The notes beneath the pieces were generated by a model. It searched no databases, had not been told where the DNA came from, and was given only the letters and a program-made list of their open reading frames with translations. Positions 54,691-64,000 of a stretch of DNA of 64,000 bases are shown here, one piece after another. The number at the start of each line of letters is the position of its first letter. Within the stretch, counting starts at the first letter, position 1. This DNA comes from Fuerstiella sp. (lineage in GTDB: Bacteria; Planctomycetota; Planctomycetia; Planctomycetales; Planctomycetaceae), in assembly GCA_029941865.1 (NCBI GenBank), contig JAPYTO010000005.1, forward strand, positions 1-64,000, in the 5' to 3' direction. A program made the translations under genes and the position numbers.

Positions 54691-55450
54691 CCGCGCGGCC
54701 TGCTGCCGGCCTTGTTTTCCAGCTCTCTCTGGTCGCGCGAAGTCGACCATGATGAATTACTCTCCCCCCGGGACAGTCGAGCCTAAGCGAGGAGACGGCC
54801 TGCCGGAAGGCAGCGGTTTTGCCGAGCAGCAATCCCATCCCCTCTCCGCTCGTTCCTCGCGACTCTCCCGGAGGGAGAGTGACAATCGAGACCATCGCAT
54901 AGCTCTCGGACAGCGGCACAGCACGATCGATGCTGATCAGATTCAACATCTGATCGATGCCGACAACTTCCCGCAACAACCACAGACCATCGGCTGTTTT
55001 CTGATGCTGCTCGACCCGGGGTTCGTCCTGCCAGACGACCAGATACTCTTTCAGCGATGGTATCTGGCGGTAGTGTCCAAACTTGCCGCCCCGATCAGAG
55101 TCCGCCGTTGAAGGTGACAGAACTTCTACCAGCAGTACGGGGTTGGAAATAACATCCTCGGACTCGCCTTCAACCGACGGGCAGACCACCGAGACATCCG
55201 GGTACGCATAGTAGCCCGTTGCTTCGATGTGAATTCGCATGTCACTGCCATGAGCTTCACGCTCATGCCCGGTCAGTTCCACGCCAATTACACGCGCCGT
55301 GTTTGTACTGATAAGGCTGTGTTGTCGCGTCCCGCCCGCCTGGGCGAACACTTCACCGTCGTAGAATTCGTGCCGGACGGTCTGCTGCCGATCCCACTCG
55401 AGATACTGAGCGGCAGTCATTCTGTTGTCAGATCGAGCCACAGAACTCAT
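54539..55450 (-). CDS. Uma2-family nuclease-like protein with replaced C-terminus
   Basis: The 303-codon frame starts at ATG 55450 with GAAGG seven bases upstream. Residues 10-185 match the Uma2 family (PD-(D/E)XK-like fold; TAAQYLEWDRQQTVRHEFYD, YYAYPDVSVVCPSVE, PVLLVEVLSPSTA, and KFGHYRQIPSLKEYLVV). After VPLSESYAMVSI (about 188) the sequence becomes MITE-coded (about 190-237, including LPPGESRGTSGE), then runs antisense to the 3' end of cysI (54539-54690, about 253-303). The repeat has removed the original stop, so the tail is not native. The core domain is nearly complete, so it may still fold. Uma2 proteins are often multicopy in planctomycetes; function is unknown. Confidence 0.7.
   Translation of the reverse strand: MSSVARSDNRMTAAQYLEWDRQQTVRHEFYDGEVFAQAGGTRQHSLISTNTARVIGVELTGHEREAHGSDMRIHIEATGYYAYPDVSVVCPSVEGESEDVISNPVLLVEVLSPSTADSDRGGKFGHYRQIPSLKEYLVVWQDEPRVEQHQKTADGLWLLREVVGIDQMLNLISIDRAVPLSESYAMVSIVTLPPGESRGTSGEGMGLLLGKTAAFRQAVSSLRLDCPGGRVIHHGRLRATRESWKTRPAAGRAVTRSSLPGLPSRSVHSSRRRILRRCVRTYRHPATATPWAQFHPAGPYPCR
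54738..54882. repeat. MITE-like repeat family B, copy 2
   Basis: TACTCTCCCCCCGGGACAGT at 54758 and ACTCTCCCGGAGGGAGAGTG at 54862-54881 form the inverted ends, with a further ~20 bases to 54738 (CGAAGTCGACCATG) matching the end of copy 1. Orientation is opposite to copy 1. It lies within the Uma2 frame. Confidence 0.82.
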
Positions 55451-55543
55451 GGCGTTACCTTCGCACAGAAAAGAGACCAATCACAGGGCTTCGTCGATAC
55501 TCACTGTCAGCAAGCGACATGCTGTCTGTGGATCAAACGTCAG

Positions 55544-56962
55544 CTACTTGCGCAGATCGTACTCTTTGATTTTGCGGTACAGCGTTCTTTCGCCGATGCC
55601 CAGCAGGCGAGCACTTTCTTCGCGGTTGCCGTCGGTCAATTCGAGAGCTCGCTGAATGTAGTATTTTTCGACTTCATCCATTGGGCGACCGATCAGCGAA
55701 TCGGCTCCGGACACGCCTTCACCTTCGGCCAACGCCTCATCGTTTGTCGCGAGCGGTGCGATTTCCGGAGGAAGACCATCGACGTCCAGCAGCCCGTCGG
55801 TATCCATCACCAGCATGCTTTCGATGGTGTTCCGTAACTGGCGGATATTACCAGGCCAGTTATAGCTGAGCAGTGCTCGGCGAGCGGTCCGGGAAAACCC
55901 TTCGACCTCGCGGCCCGTCCTTTTGGAAAGATCCTTCAGGAAGTGTTCCATCAGCAATGGAATGTCGCCAGGCCGTTCTCGCAGCGGAGGCAATTCGATG
56001 CTGACGACGTTCAGGCGATAGTAAAGGTCTTCGCGGAACTTACCTTCTTCGACCAGCTTCTTCAAATTGGCATTTGTTGCGGCTACCAGCCGAACGTTGA
56101 TATCCAATTCATCGTTGGCGCCCAGGCGAGTTATCTTGCGCTCTTCCAGAACTCGCAGCAGCTTCACCTGCGTGTCCATCGGTGTCTCGCCGACTTCGTC
56201 CAGAAACAAAGTGCCGCCGTTAGCATGTTCGAATTTGCCAATTCGACGACCGATCGCCCCGGTAAAGGAACCCTCTTCATGCCCAAACAGCTCGCTCTCC
56301 AGAATGCTGTCCGGCAGGGCCGAAATGTTCAGGGGAACGAATGGCTTGCTTTTGCGGGGACTGTTCTGATGAATAGCTTTGGCGACCAGTTCTTTTCCGG
56401 TACCGTTTTCTCCGTGAATCAGAATCGTTGTGTCCGTAGGGGAAACGTTCTTCAGGATTTCGATAATGCGATGCATCGGCGCGCTGTTGCCGATGACACC
56501 TTCAAACCCGAAGCGTTCCTCCAGCGATCGCCGCAATTCCGCGTTTCGTCGAATCAATCGTAATCGCGCGGAAGCTTTTTCGACGGCTGATCTCAACTCG
56601 CCGATATCAAGCGGCTTTGTCAGATAGGTGTACGCACCATGCTGCATGGCGGTGACGGCCGAGGTGATTGAACCGTGACCGGTGAGCACAATGACTTCTG
56701 CGTCCGGCAGTTCTTCTTTGGACTGACTCAGGATTTCCAGACCATCGATTTCCCCCATCTGCAGATCCGTCACAACGACGTCCCACGACTCGCTGGAAAT
56801 CATCTTGGCGCCGAGTTCACCGGAACCTGCCACCTTGCACTCGCAGTTGATCCGTTCCAGGCTTTCCGCAACTGCCTGCGCATGACTTTCGTCGTCGTCC
56901 ACGACCAGCACGCGGACGGGGATTGACCTGAGGTCCGGGGGTTCGTTCTTGTCGTCAGCCAT
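55544..56962 (-). CDS. NtrC-type sigma-54 response regulator
   Basis: The 472-residue regulator has a receiver domain (VDDDES with phospho-acceptor D66 in VVTDLQM, and K116 in YTYLTKPLD), a sigma-54 AAA+ domain (Walker A GENGTGKE at 184-191; 231-236 [25 protein letters not shown]) and a C-terminal Fis-type helix-turn-helix ([19 protein letters not shown]). The sigma-54 contact loop is usually GAFTGA; here the second residue is Ser. The kinase gene lies 18 bp upstream, so the pair is one operon. Targets are not known. The DNA-binding domain predicts activation of a sigma-54 promoter with bent upstream sites. Confidence 0.92.
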   Translation of the reverse strand: MADDKNEPPDLRSIPVRVLVVDDDESHAQAVAESLERINCECKVAGSGELGAKMISSESWDVVVTDLQMGEIDGLEILSQSKEELPDAEVIVLTGHGSITSAVTAMQHGAYTYLTKPLDIGELRSAVEKASARLRLIRRNAELRRSLEERFGFEGVIGNSAPMHRIIEILKNVSPTDTTILIHGENGTGKELVAKAIHQNSPRKSKPFVPLNISALPDSILESELFGHEEGSFTGAIGRRIGKFEHANGGTLFLDEVGETPMDTQVKLLRVLEERKITRLGANDELDINVRLVAATNANLKKLVEEGKFREDLYYRLNVVSIELPPLRERPGDIPLLMEHFLKDLSKRTGREVEGFSRTARRALLSYNWPGNIRQLRNTIESMLVMDTDGLLDVDGLPPEIAPLATNDEALAEGEGVSGADSLIGRPMDEVEKYYIQRALELTDGNREESARLLGIGERTLYRKIKEYDLRK

Positions 56963-56980
56963 TTCTTTGAGAATGAATGC

Positions 56981-57703
56981 TTACGGTGCGACGGTGGTGG
57001 GAAGAAGAATTGTGAACCGAGTGCCTCGGCCGGGCTCACTTTCGCACGCGATCGTGCCTCCGTGAGCTTCGATGATACGCCGAACTGTCGGCAATCCCAG
57101 CCCACTTCCGCCTGAACGAGTCGAAAAGAAGGCCTGAAACATTTTTGAAACGGTTTTCTGGTCCATGCCCTCACCCGTATCGATGACCTGCAGCACAATT
57201 CCGTTGTCTCGCGCCATCGTCAGAAACTCCAGCGTGCCGCCTTCTGACATTGCCTGCAGGGCATTTCTCGCAAGATTCGACAACACCTGTCGTATCAACG
57301 CGCGATCAATTTTTACCTGAGGCAGATTTGCGTCCAGGTGAGGCCGAAGTTCGACACCCTGTTCTTCGGCCTGACGGCTGAGGAACGCCAGAAACGCATC
57401 GACTTCGTCGTTAAGACTGCATTCCTGCAGATCCAGTTGACCAGCCTTGGCAAACTGCAGAAATTCGTTGAGGACATCTTCCAGACTCAGACACTCATTC
57501 TGCAGTTTCCCAATGCGATCCAGCATCCTGCGGGCTCGGCCGGAATCCTCTTCCTCCAGATCCTCCGCCAGCAGCTCCAGATTCATCCGAATCGTCGACA
57601 GCGGATTTCGGATCTCATGCGCAAGACCGCCGGCCAGAGTTGCCAGTTCCGTATTCTGAGCCTGCAGGCGTTCGCGTTCGTCGGTGTTCAGCACTGAGGT
57701 CAT
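56981..57703 (-). CDS. cytoplasmic sensor histidine kinase (NtrB-like)
   Basis: The 240-residue kinase has a dimerisation and phosphoacceptor segment (AGGLAHEIRNPLSTIRMNLE with His in LAHEIRNP), then the HATPase domain (N box QVLSNLARNALQAM, G1 DTGEGMDQKTV, G2 GSGLGLPTVRRIIEAHGG). It lacks a sensory domain and membrane segments, so it probably senses a cytoplasmic ligand or another protein. ATG 57703 (MTSVLNTDERERLQ) is preferred; the frame extends to 57760 without homology. The NtrC-type gene starts 18 bp downstream, so they form a two-component pair. Confidence 0.85.
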   Translation of the reverse strand: MTSVLNTDERERLQAQNTELATLAGGLAHEIRNPLSTIRMNLELLAEDLEEEDSGRARRMLDRIGKLQNECLSLEDVLNEFLQFAKAGQLDLQECSLNDEVDAFLAFLSRQAEEQGVELRPHLDANLPQVKIDRALIRQVLSNLARNALQAMSEGGTLEFLTMARDNGIVLQVIDTGEGMDQKTVSKMFQAFFSTRSGGSGLGLPTVRRIIEAHGGTIACESEPGRGTRFTILLPTTVAP

Positions 57704-57916
57704 AGTGGCTGAATTCCTGAAGTTCCAGCGTTCGTTTTCGGGCGAGGCGACAATCGTCACTTGCCCGGGCCCGTGTCACGTTACAAACGACAGCTGCGTC
57801 ACGCGGTCTACGTCCCCTTTTTCCCCGTGTGAGGACGAAGGGGGTCGATGCGTTAAACAGAACGACAAATCGGAGATTAGTAACGCCGACGAGTGCAGCG
57901 TCAGCCCGGTATTGAA

Positions 57917-57945
57917 GTGTGCCACTGGCAAAGCCAGTGGCACAC
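57917..57945. repeat. CCACTGGC palindrome family A, copy 4
   Basis: GTGTGCCACTGGC and GCCAGTGGCACAC form a perfect 13-bp hairpin with loop AAA, 28 bases past the pnp stop. It could act as a 3'-end hairpin for pnp. Confidence 0.88.
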
Positions 57946-57973
57946 AATTCCTCACATAATCACTGACAAAGCA

Positions 57974-60112
<2,139 letters not shown>

Positions 60113-60645
60113 GATCAATCCTTACCCGGCCATGCCGGAATAAAGACCACTGATCGCGGTTCAAAATCAGATTTTCGGCACGTGTAGTAACTTCACGGCA
60201 TCAAAACAGCAAGCCGCAGACCGGACTCGGTCCGCGATATCACGCGTTCTTCTGTGGTTAGTGGCTGAGGCTTCCAGCTGCAAACAGTCAGAACAGACTG
60301 CTGCAACCGATGACATCTTCTCTACCACACCCGATACGCGTTGAGGGTCAACAACGTCTTCGAACTTCCAACCCGTCAAACAATACGCCTGCAAATTCCG
60401 ACAATTTGAAGTCACCCCAGGTGGCGGCAATCCGCGACGAACCTGCGGCAGCAGTCAAACAAACAACGAAATATTCAAATCCACAAACAATGAGATCTCA
60501 TCTACATAGACGAGCACGACAGAGGTCAGCCCGCTGGAACAGACCCAGTCGCAACGACTCTTGTCAGAGTGCGGCCCGGGTCCTGCCGATCGCGGCGACA
60601 GAGATCTCCTGACAATAAAGGACTGCGCCGAACAACTTTGCAGCC
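60113..60645. other. intergenic region upstream of pnp
   Basis: It carries the pnp ribosome site at 60119-60123 (AAGGA on the minus strand) and lies after the rpsO terminator, so pnp needs its own promoter here. No promoter was convincing. Short frames inside it do not look real. Confidence 0.5.
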
Positions 60646-60648
60646 CAA

Positions 60649-60683
60649 CAAAACAGGCGTTGGCTTCTCAGGAAACCAACGCC
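60649..60683 (-). terminator. Rho-independent terminator of rpsO
   Basis: A 12-bp stem (60656-60667 with 60672-60683; one G-U pair, loop TCAG on the plus strand) reads GGCGTTGGTTTC on the RNA strand. It is followed by TGTTTTGTT in the RNA direction. It lies 9 bases past the rpsO stop. Confidence 0.85.
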
Positions 60684-60691
60684 GTAACTTG

Positions 60692-60961
60692 TTACTTTCG
60701 AATCCCGAGTCGACTCAACATTTCCAGATACTGATCCGGGGCAGTCGTCTTCAGATAGTCCAGATGCCGGCGACGGCGACTGACCATGCGAAGCAGACCA
60801 CGTCGAGATGAATGGTCTTTCTTATTCGCCCGCAGGTGTTCGGTCAGAACGTTAATCTGGTGAGTGAGGCACGCGATCTGAATCTGAGGTGATCCAGTGT
60901 CGTTGTCGCTCTTTCCAAAGTCTTTGCGAAGCTGCTGCTTCACCTCTGATGTAATTGGCAT
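60692..60961 (-). CDS. rpsO: 30S ribosomal protein S15
   Basis: The 89-residue protein is the normal length for S15, which binds the three-way junction of 16S rRNA. The words GSPQIQIACLTHQINVLTEHL, HSSRRGLLRMVSRRRRHLDYL and a conserved basic tail match. The longer frame to 61009 is not needed: ATG 60961 starts MPITSEVKQQLRKDF as in homologues. It is followed by its own terminator, so it is not simply co-transcribed with pnp as in E. coli. Confidence 0.95.
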   Translation of the reverse strand: MPITSEVKQQLRKDFGKSDNDTGSPQIQIACLTHQINVLTEHLRANKKDHSSRRGLLRMVSRRRRHLDYLKTTAPDQYLEMLSRLGIRK

Positions 60962-61675
60962 TCTTAAAACTGTACTTTGCTTATGCAACGCAGACACGCT
61001 GCAGGCCATCCGACGGGGTGATCAGTGTACGATTCGCCGATAAAGACTCGATATAAATCGGCAAATGGCCTCTGAAGCCCTGAAGCGACGGAAATGGACC
61101 AACCAAAAAAACGGGGAAACCACGATGGTTCCACTTTTGAAGCAGCGGATTGTACCGCCGTCAGCCGCTCGATCAATCGAGATCTCAGAATGATCGGCGT
61201 GTCAGGCAGTTCTGTTCAAACAAAACCACAAAACGTGGCAATTCCTTGCTCATTCTCTTTTCTGGTCCAGGTCTGGGCCTGTTTGACAGGGTGGTTGTGG
61301 ACAAGTTCACACGCTGCGGACCGGCGACGTCCGGATTTCCAGCATATTTCGGCTGCTCAACTCCGCCTTGCACGTATTTCTTCACCGTGAATTCTCAATT
61401 CGGGAATCAGTGAATTTTTCAGGGATCAATGGGTGCCGCCACGTGGGGTGGCTCGGAACGCCTTAGCTCTACGAATCAACGCCAAATCCGTGCGTTCGCC
61501 AATGAAATCGTCACGATCGCCAATCCATGACTCCGGTCCCACGGCTTTGCCGCTGCACAAATTCCTGGCCGCAACGGTTAACGCCAGTCCGGCGAACACT
61601 TGATAATCCTGGGATTCGTGGAAATGATGGGCGTACGGCAAGTCATTCCTGGCTCGTACGCAAACAGAACAAATC
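60962..61675. other. intergenic region between rpsO and the gluconolactonase gene
   Basis: A 714-bp gap between divergent genes. It holds the promoters of both. A short palindrome GGAAACCACGATGGTTCC lies near 61117-61134. A minus-strand frame at 61426-61677 has no detectable homology. Confidence 0.45.
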
Positions 61676-62608
61676 ATGGTGAGTCAACTCATGTCCATAA
61701 TTCGTCGTTCGTGTTGCCTGCTGACACTATTCGTATGCATTCCGATGTCTACTGCGCAGGAAATCCCGGGCATCGGACCTGTTGGCAAAGTGCAGCGTCT
61801 TAATACAGATTTTGCATTCACCGAAGGTCCGGCTGCGGATGCTGCCGGAAATCTGTACTTCACTGATATTCCGAATAGCCGAATTCACAAACGCGACGTC
61901 AAAGGCACGCTGTCTGTGTTCGCTGAACCGTCCGGGCACTGCAACGGCCTGATGGTCGTGGGCAATCGTTTGCTGGCCTGTGAAATGGATGGGCGGCTGA
62001 AAGAGTACGATCTGAAAACAGGAAAGGAAATGTCACTAGCCGCAGAATACAAGGGCACCAGATTTAATGCACCAAACGATCTGGTGATTGACAGGACAGG
62101 CGGCATCTACTTCACCGATCCGCGTTACCGCGCACCCGATCCGTGGCCTCAGGGCAAAGAGGCCGTTTACTACCGAGCCCCCGACGGAACGGTGACTCGT
62201 CTGATCGATGACCGTACTGCGCCAAACGGCGTGATTCTGTCTCCGGATGAAGAGACGCTGTACGTGATCCCCAGCATGGAAAAACAAATGTGGTCGTATC
62301 CCGTTGTATCGCCGGGAAAAATCGGTGTCGGCAAAGTCTTCTGTGAATTGACTCAGCCGGAAGGCCAAAACAACGCCGGTGGAGACGGACTGACGATTGA
62401 CGTGAAGGGAAATCTGTACATCACCACGGCACTCGGTCTACAGGTGTTCGACCCGTCCGGCAAACAGTTGGGCACGATCCGGATTCCCGAGCATCCGGCC
62501 AATGTTTCGTTCGGTGGCAAAGATCGCAAGACGTTATTTGTGACCGCCCGCAAATCGCTTTACTCCGTGGAAACACGAGCGACAGGCCACGTGTTTCCTG
62601 GGAAATAG
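61676..62608 (+). CDS. exported SMP-30/gluconolactonase-like protein
   Basis: The 310-residue protein has a signal peptide (residues 1-27, ending near MSTAQ) and a six-bladed propeller of the SMP-30/gluconolactonase/LRE-like family (FTEGPAADAAGNLYFTDIPN, EMDGRLKEYDLKTGKEM, PNDLVIDRTGGIYFTDPRY, APNGVILSPDEETLYV, GDGLTIDVKGNLYIT). The Glu in FTEGP and Asn/Asp in APNDL and GDG fit the metal site. These enzymes open sugar lactones such as gluconolactone; the substrate here is unknown. The start is ATG 61676, with a second ATG at 61691 that fits the signal peptide better. Neither has a strong ribosome site. Confidence 0.85.
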   Translation: MVSQLMSIIRRSCCLLTLFVCIPMSTAQEIPGIGPVGKVQRLNTDFAFTEGPAADAAGNLYFTDIPNSRIHKRDVKGTLSVFAEPSGHCNGLMVVGNRLLACEMDGRLKEYDLKTGKEMSLAAEYKGTRFNAPNDLVIDRTGGIYFTDPRYRAPDPWPQGKEAVYYRAPDGTVTRLIDDRTAPNGVILSPDEETLYVIPSMEKQMWSYPVVSPGKIGVGKVFCELTQPEGQNNAGGDGLTIDVKGNLYITTALGLQVFDPSGKQLGTIRIPEHPANVSFGGKDRKTLFVTARKSLYSVETRATGHVFPGK

Positions 62609-62624
62609 TGGGCGTGGAGGGTAC

Positions 62625-62698
62625 AGGGTCGGGAGTCTTTTTCGGACGAAGGGTAATCCACTGCCGCTGTGCCTGACCCGAAAAAGACTCCCGACCCT
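62625..62698. repeat. 21-bp perfect inverted repeat between convergent genes
   Basis: GGGTCGGGAGTCTTTTTCGG at 62626-62645 is the exact reverse complement of 62678-62697, with one more matching pair (62625 with 62698). The loop is 32 bases. It is placed to act as a bidirectional terminator or mRNA end for the gluconolactonase and GDSL-type genes. Confidence 0.85.
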
Positions 62699-62711
62699 CT
62701 GGCCTGTTTTG

Positions 62712-63944
62712 TTAGCGTTGAACGACATTGACCTGCGTCAGTACACGAGCGGCAGCGGTTGCGTACGCTTCATATCCGGCCGAAAGCGGATGTCCATTGT
62801 CATAGTCGGCGTAGATATGGGTTACTGATTCGACGGCCGCCACCATCTCCGGCAGCACATCCAGAAATCGAATGTGACGTTCGTGCATGGCGTGCTGAAA
62901 CCGCGTTCGCACAAGTGTCTCCTGCTCAACGATCAGCGAGAATTGCGCAGGCCACTCCCGCTGTACGGCGATCGAATAAACCGACTCCCGAGTCGGCAAC
63001 AGCATCACCAGCAGATCAACTCCACGAGCACTGCATCGCTGTTGAATGTTCTCAAATATCTTCAACGTTTGATCAAAGGCAGCGTTAATGTCCGGGTCGG
63101 TCAGGTCAAGTTCTTTCAGTCGATAGCGCAGTCGACGGTCGGCCACGAAGGTCGGATTCAGTGAATGCGCGATCGCAAATCCGGGCGGCTGTGCGGCCTG
63201 GGATTGTCCGCAAAGGTGTGAGGCCGCACTTCCCAACGCAGTGTGATATTTGATTCCATATCGGAAGTGATTGTCGATTTCAGCCACCGTGTCGCGCGGC
63301 ACAATGCCGCGAACGACGTCGCCCAGGTCGTTTCCGGCATACAGTGCAACGACGATCTGCCGGGGCTGCATTTTCAACGCTCGCATGACCAGAATCTCAT
63401 AATGCAGCGGGCCATAGCCTCCTACGCCGACATTGTAGACAGATCTGTTCAATTGCCGGCTAAGCACGGCTGGCCATGATTCATCTGCAGCGACGTTGAA
63501 TCCCTGCGTGTGTGAGTCCCCAATGGCCACGATGTCAACTCGTTCCGGAATAGACGGATTGCGAAACCCATTCGCGTCAACGTCACTCAGATCCGGATCA
63601 AGGACGTATCCCAGTTCCGTGTGCGGAATCCGATTCGACGCCGTGTTGACCGGAAAATGAGTTACACTTCGCAACAGAACTTCTCCACCCAGCAGCATCG
63701 CGCTGGTCGACATCAGCAACGCCGCGATTCGAAGTCTCAGTCGCGGTGACGCGCACCGCGCCAGCCCGCAGGTTACGCTGCCGACCGCCAGCACCGCACC
63801 GCCGATGAGTCTGGTGCCATAACTGCCAGACACCGAAAATGCGACGGCTGCAGCGACCAGGGCAATTCCGAACATCCAGCAAATGCTCATTCCCAGAATC
63901 TGCAGGCGTACCGACAAATCAGGCTTCACAGATGAAAGCACCAC
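62712..63944 (-). CDS. membrane-anchored SGNH/GDSL-type hydrolase
   Basis: The 410-residue protein has three hydrophobic segments near the N-terminus (about 15-40, 45-62 and 72-90), then an SGNH hydrolase domain with block I VAIGDSHTQGFNVAADESW (Ser144), block II GVGGYGPLHY, block III ALYAGNDLGD and the C-terminal D-x-x-H in DYDNGHPLSAGYEAYA. These enzymes are lipases, esterases or O-acetyl transfer enzymes, often acting on polysaccharide acetyl groups. The GTG at 63944 has GGGGAG nine bases upstream; ATG 63890 (MSICWMFGIAL) is an alternative. It is convergent with the gluconolactonase gene. Confidence 0.8.
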   Translation of the reverse strand: MVLSSVKPDLSVRLQILGMSICWMFGIALVAAAVAFSVSGSYGTRLIGGAVLAVGSVTCGLARCASPRLRLRIAALLMSTSAMLLGGEVLLRSVTHFPVNTASNRIPHTELGYVLDPDLSDVDANGFRNPSIPERVDIVAIGDSHTQGFNVAADESWPAVLSRQLNRSVYNVGVGGYGPLHYEILVMRALKMQPRQIVVALYAGNDLGDVVRGIVPRDTVAEIDNHFRYGIKYHTALGSAASHLCGQSQAAQPPGFAIAHSLNPTFVADRRLRYRLKELDLTDPDINAAFDQTLKIFENIQQRCSARGVDLLVMLLPTRESVYSIAVQREWPAQFSLIVEQETLVRTRFQHAMHERHIRFLDVLPEMVAAVESVTHIYADYDNGHPLSAGYEAYATAAARVLTQVNVVQR

Positions 63945-64000
63945 AACCGTTTTCTCCCCATGGCTGATCCGGTTCCCGGACTTGATCTGGTACCCAAACT

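Noticed and set aside
60167-60430. An 87-residue minus-strand frame
   Set aside because: No ribosome site or family resemblance; it lies in the rpsO-pnp gap and seems a chance frame.
61426-61677. A possible 83-residue minus-strand gene
   Set aside because: No recognisable homology, no ribosome site, and it overlaps the gluconolactonase start region.

Overview
The window looks like the chromosome of a planctomycete (Planctomycetota, probably a marine Planctomycetaceae-type organism). The evidence is a PSCyt1/DUF1549/DUF1553 cytochrome protein, a PVC-type dehydrogenase with C-terminal haem site, sulfatases (one fused to DUF1080), an ApgM-type phosphoglycerate mutase and many short palindromic intergenic repeats. 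GC is moderate to high, genes lie on both strands in short operons, and GTG/TTG starts are common. I see no tRNA, rRNA, CRISPR array, prophage or intact insertion sequence.

Layout. 1-380: a promoter-like site, a structured 6S-like RNA and a strong terminator. 381-2156: hemD and a nucleoside-hydrolase-like gene that lacks two key aspartates. 2651-5902: carB, cut by an in-frame TAG. 6100-12000: an M20 amidohydrolase, a creatininase-family protein, a DegT/StrS aminotransferase, a 69-residue secreted peptide and a DapA-family lyase. 12258-15485: the three-gene proton-translocating transhydrogenase operon pntAA-pntAB-pntB. 15719-20603: a small hypothetical gene, an HDOD-GGDEF protein and an orphan PSCyt1 protein.

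21156-36242 is a type II secretion-like (GspD-to-GspM) cluster, all on the minus strand, in the order gspD-like, gspE, gspF, gspG, gspH, gspI, gspJ, gspK, a PilM/GspL-PilN fusion, and a PilO/GspM-like protein with a cadherin-like extension. The GspD-like protein has repeated secretin N-domains, an LTXXQ-like helical N-terminus and a glycine-rich tail, but I cannot find a secretin beta-barrel domain. A divergent EF-hand protein with a similar glycine-rich segment sits beside it. This cluster is the best candidate for an unusual system in the window.

38364-47965 is a catabolic and exported-enzyme region: PVC haem dehydrogenase, an alpha/beta hydrolase, a beta-propeller glycosidase-like protein, an M14 carboxypeptidase and a sulfatase-DUF1080 fusion. 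48156-57703 holds apgM, a PGPGW membrane protein, a two-TM protein with two NAD-binding domains, a truncated sulfatase colliding with pgpA, siroheme sulfite reductase, a Uma2 gene whose 3' end has been overwritten by a MITE-like repeat, and an NtrB/NtrC-like pair. 57974-64000 holds pnp, rpsO, an SMP-30/gluconolactonase and a GDSL-type protein.

Several intergenic repeat families recur. They are a CCACTGGC palindrome (4 copies), a ~146-bp element with terminal inverted repeats (2 copies, opposite orientation), a ~38-bp repeat (2 copies), a CACTCGCTGGCGCTT repeat (2 copies), an inverted-repeat hairpin family (2 copies), a possible group II intron-like relic (2 diverged copies) and a 21-bp perfect inverted repeat between convergent genes. 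All identifications come from reading the sequence; no database search was run.
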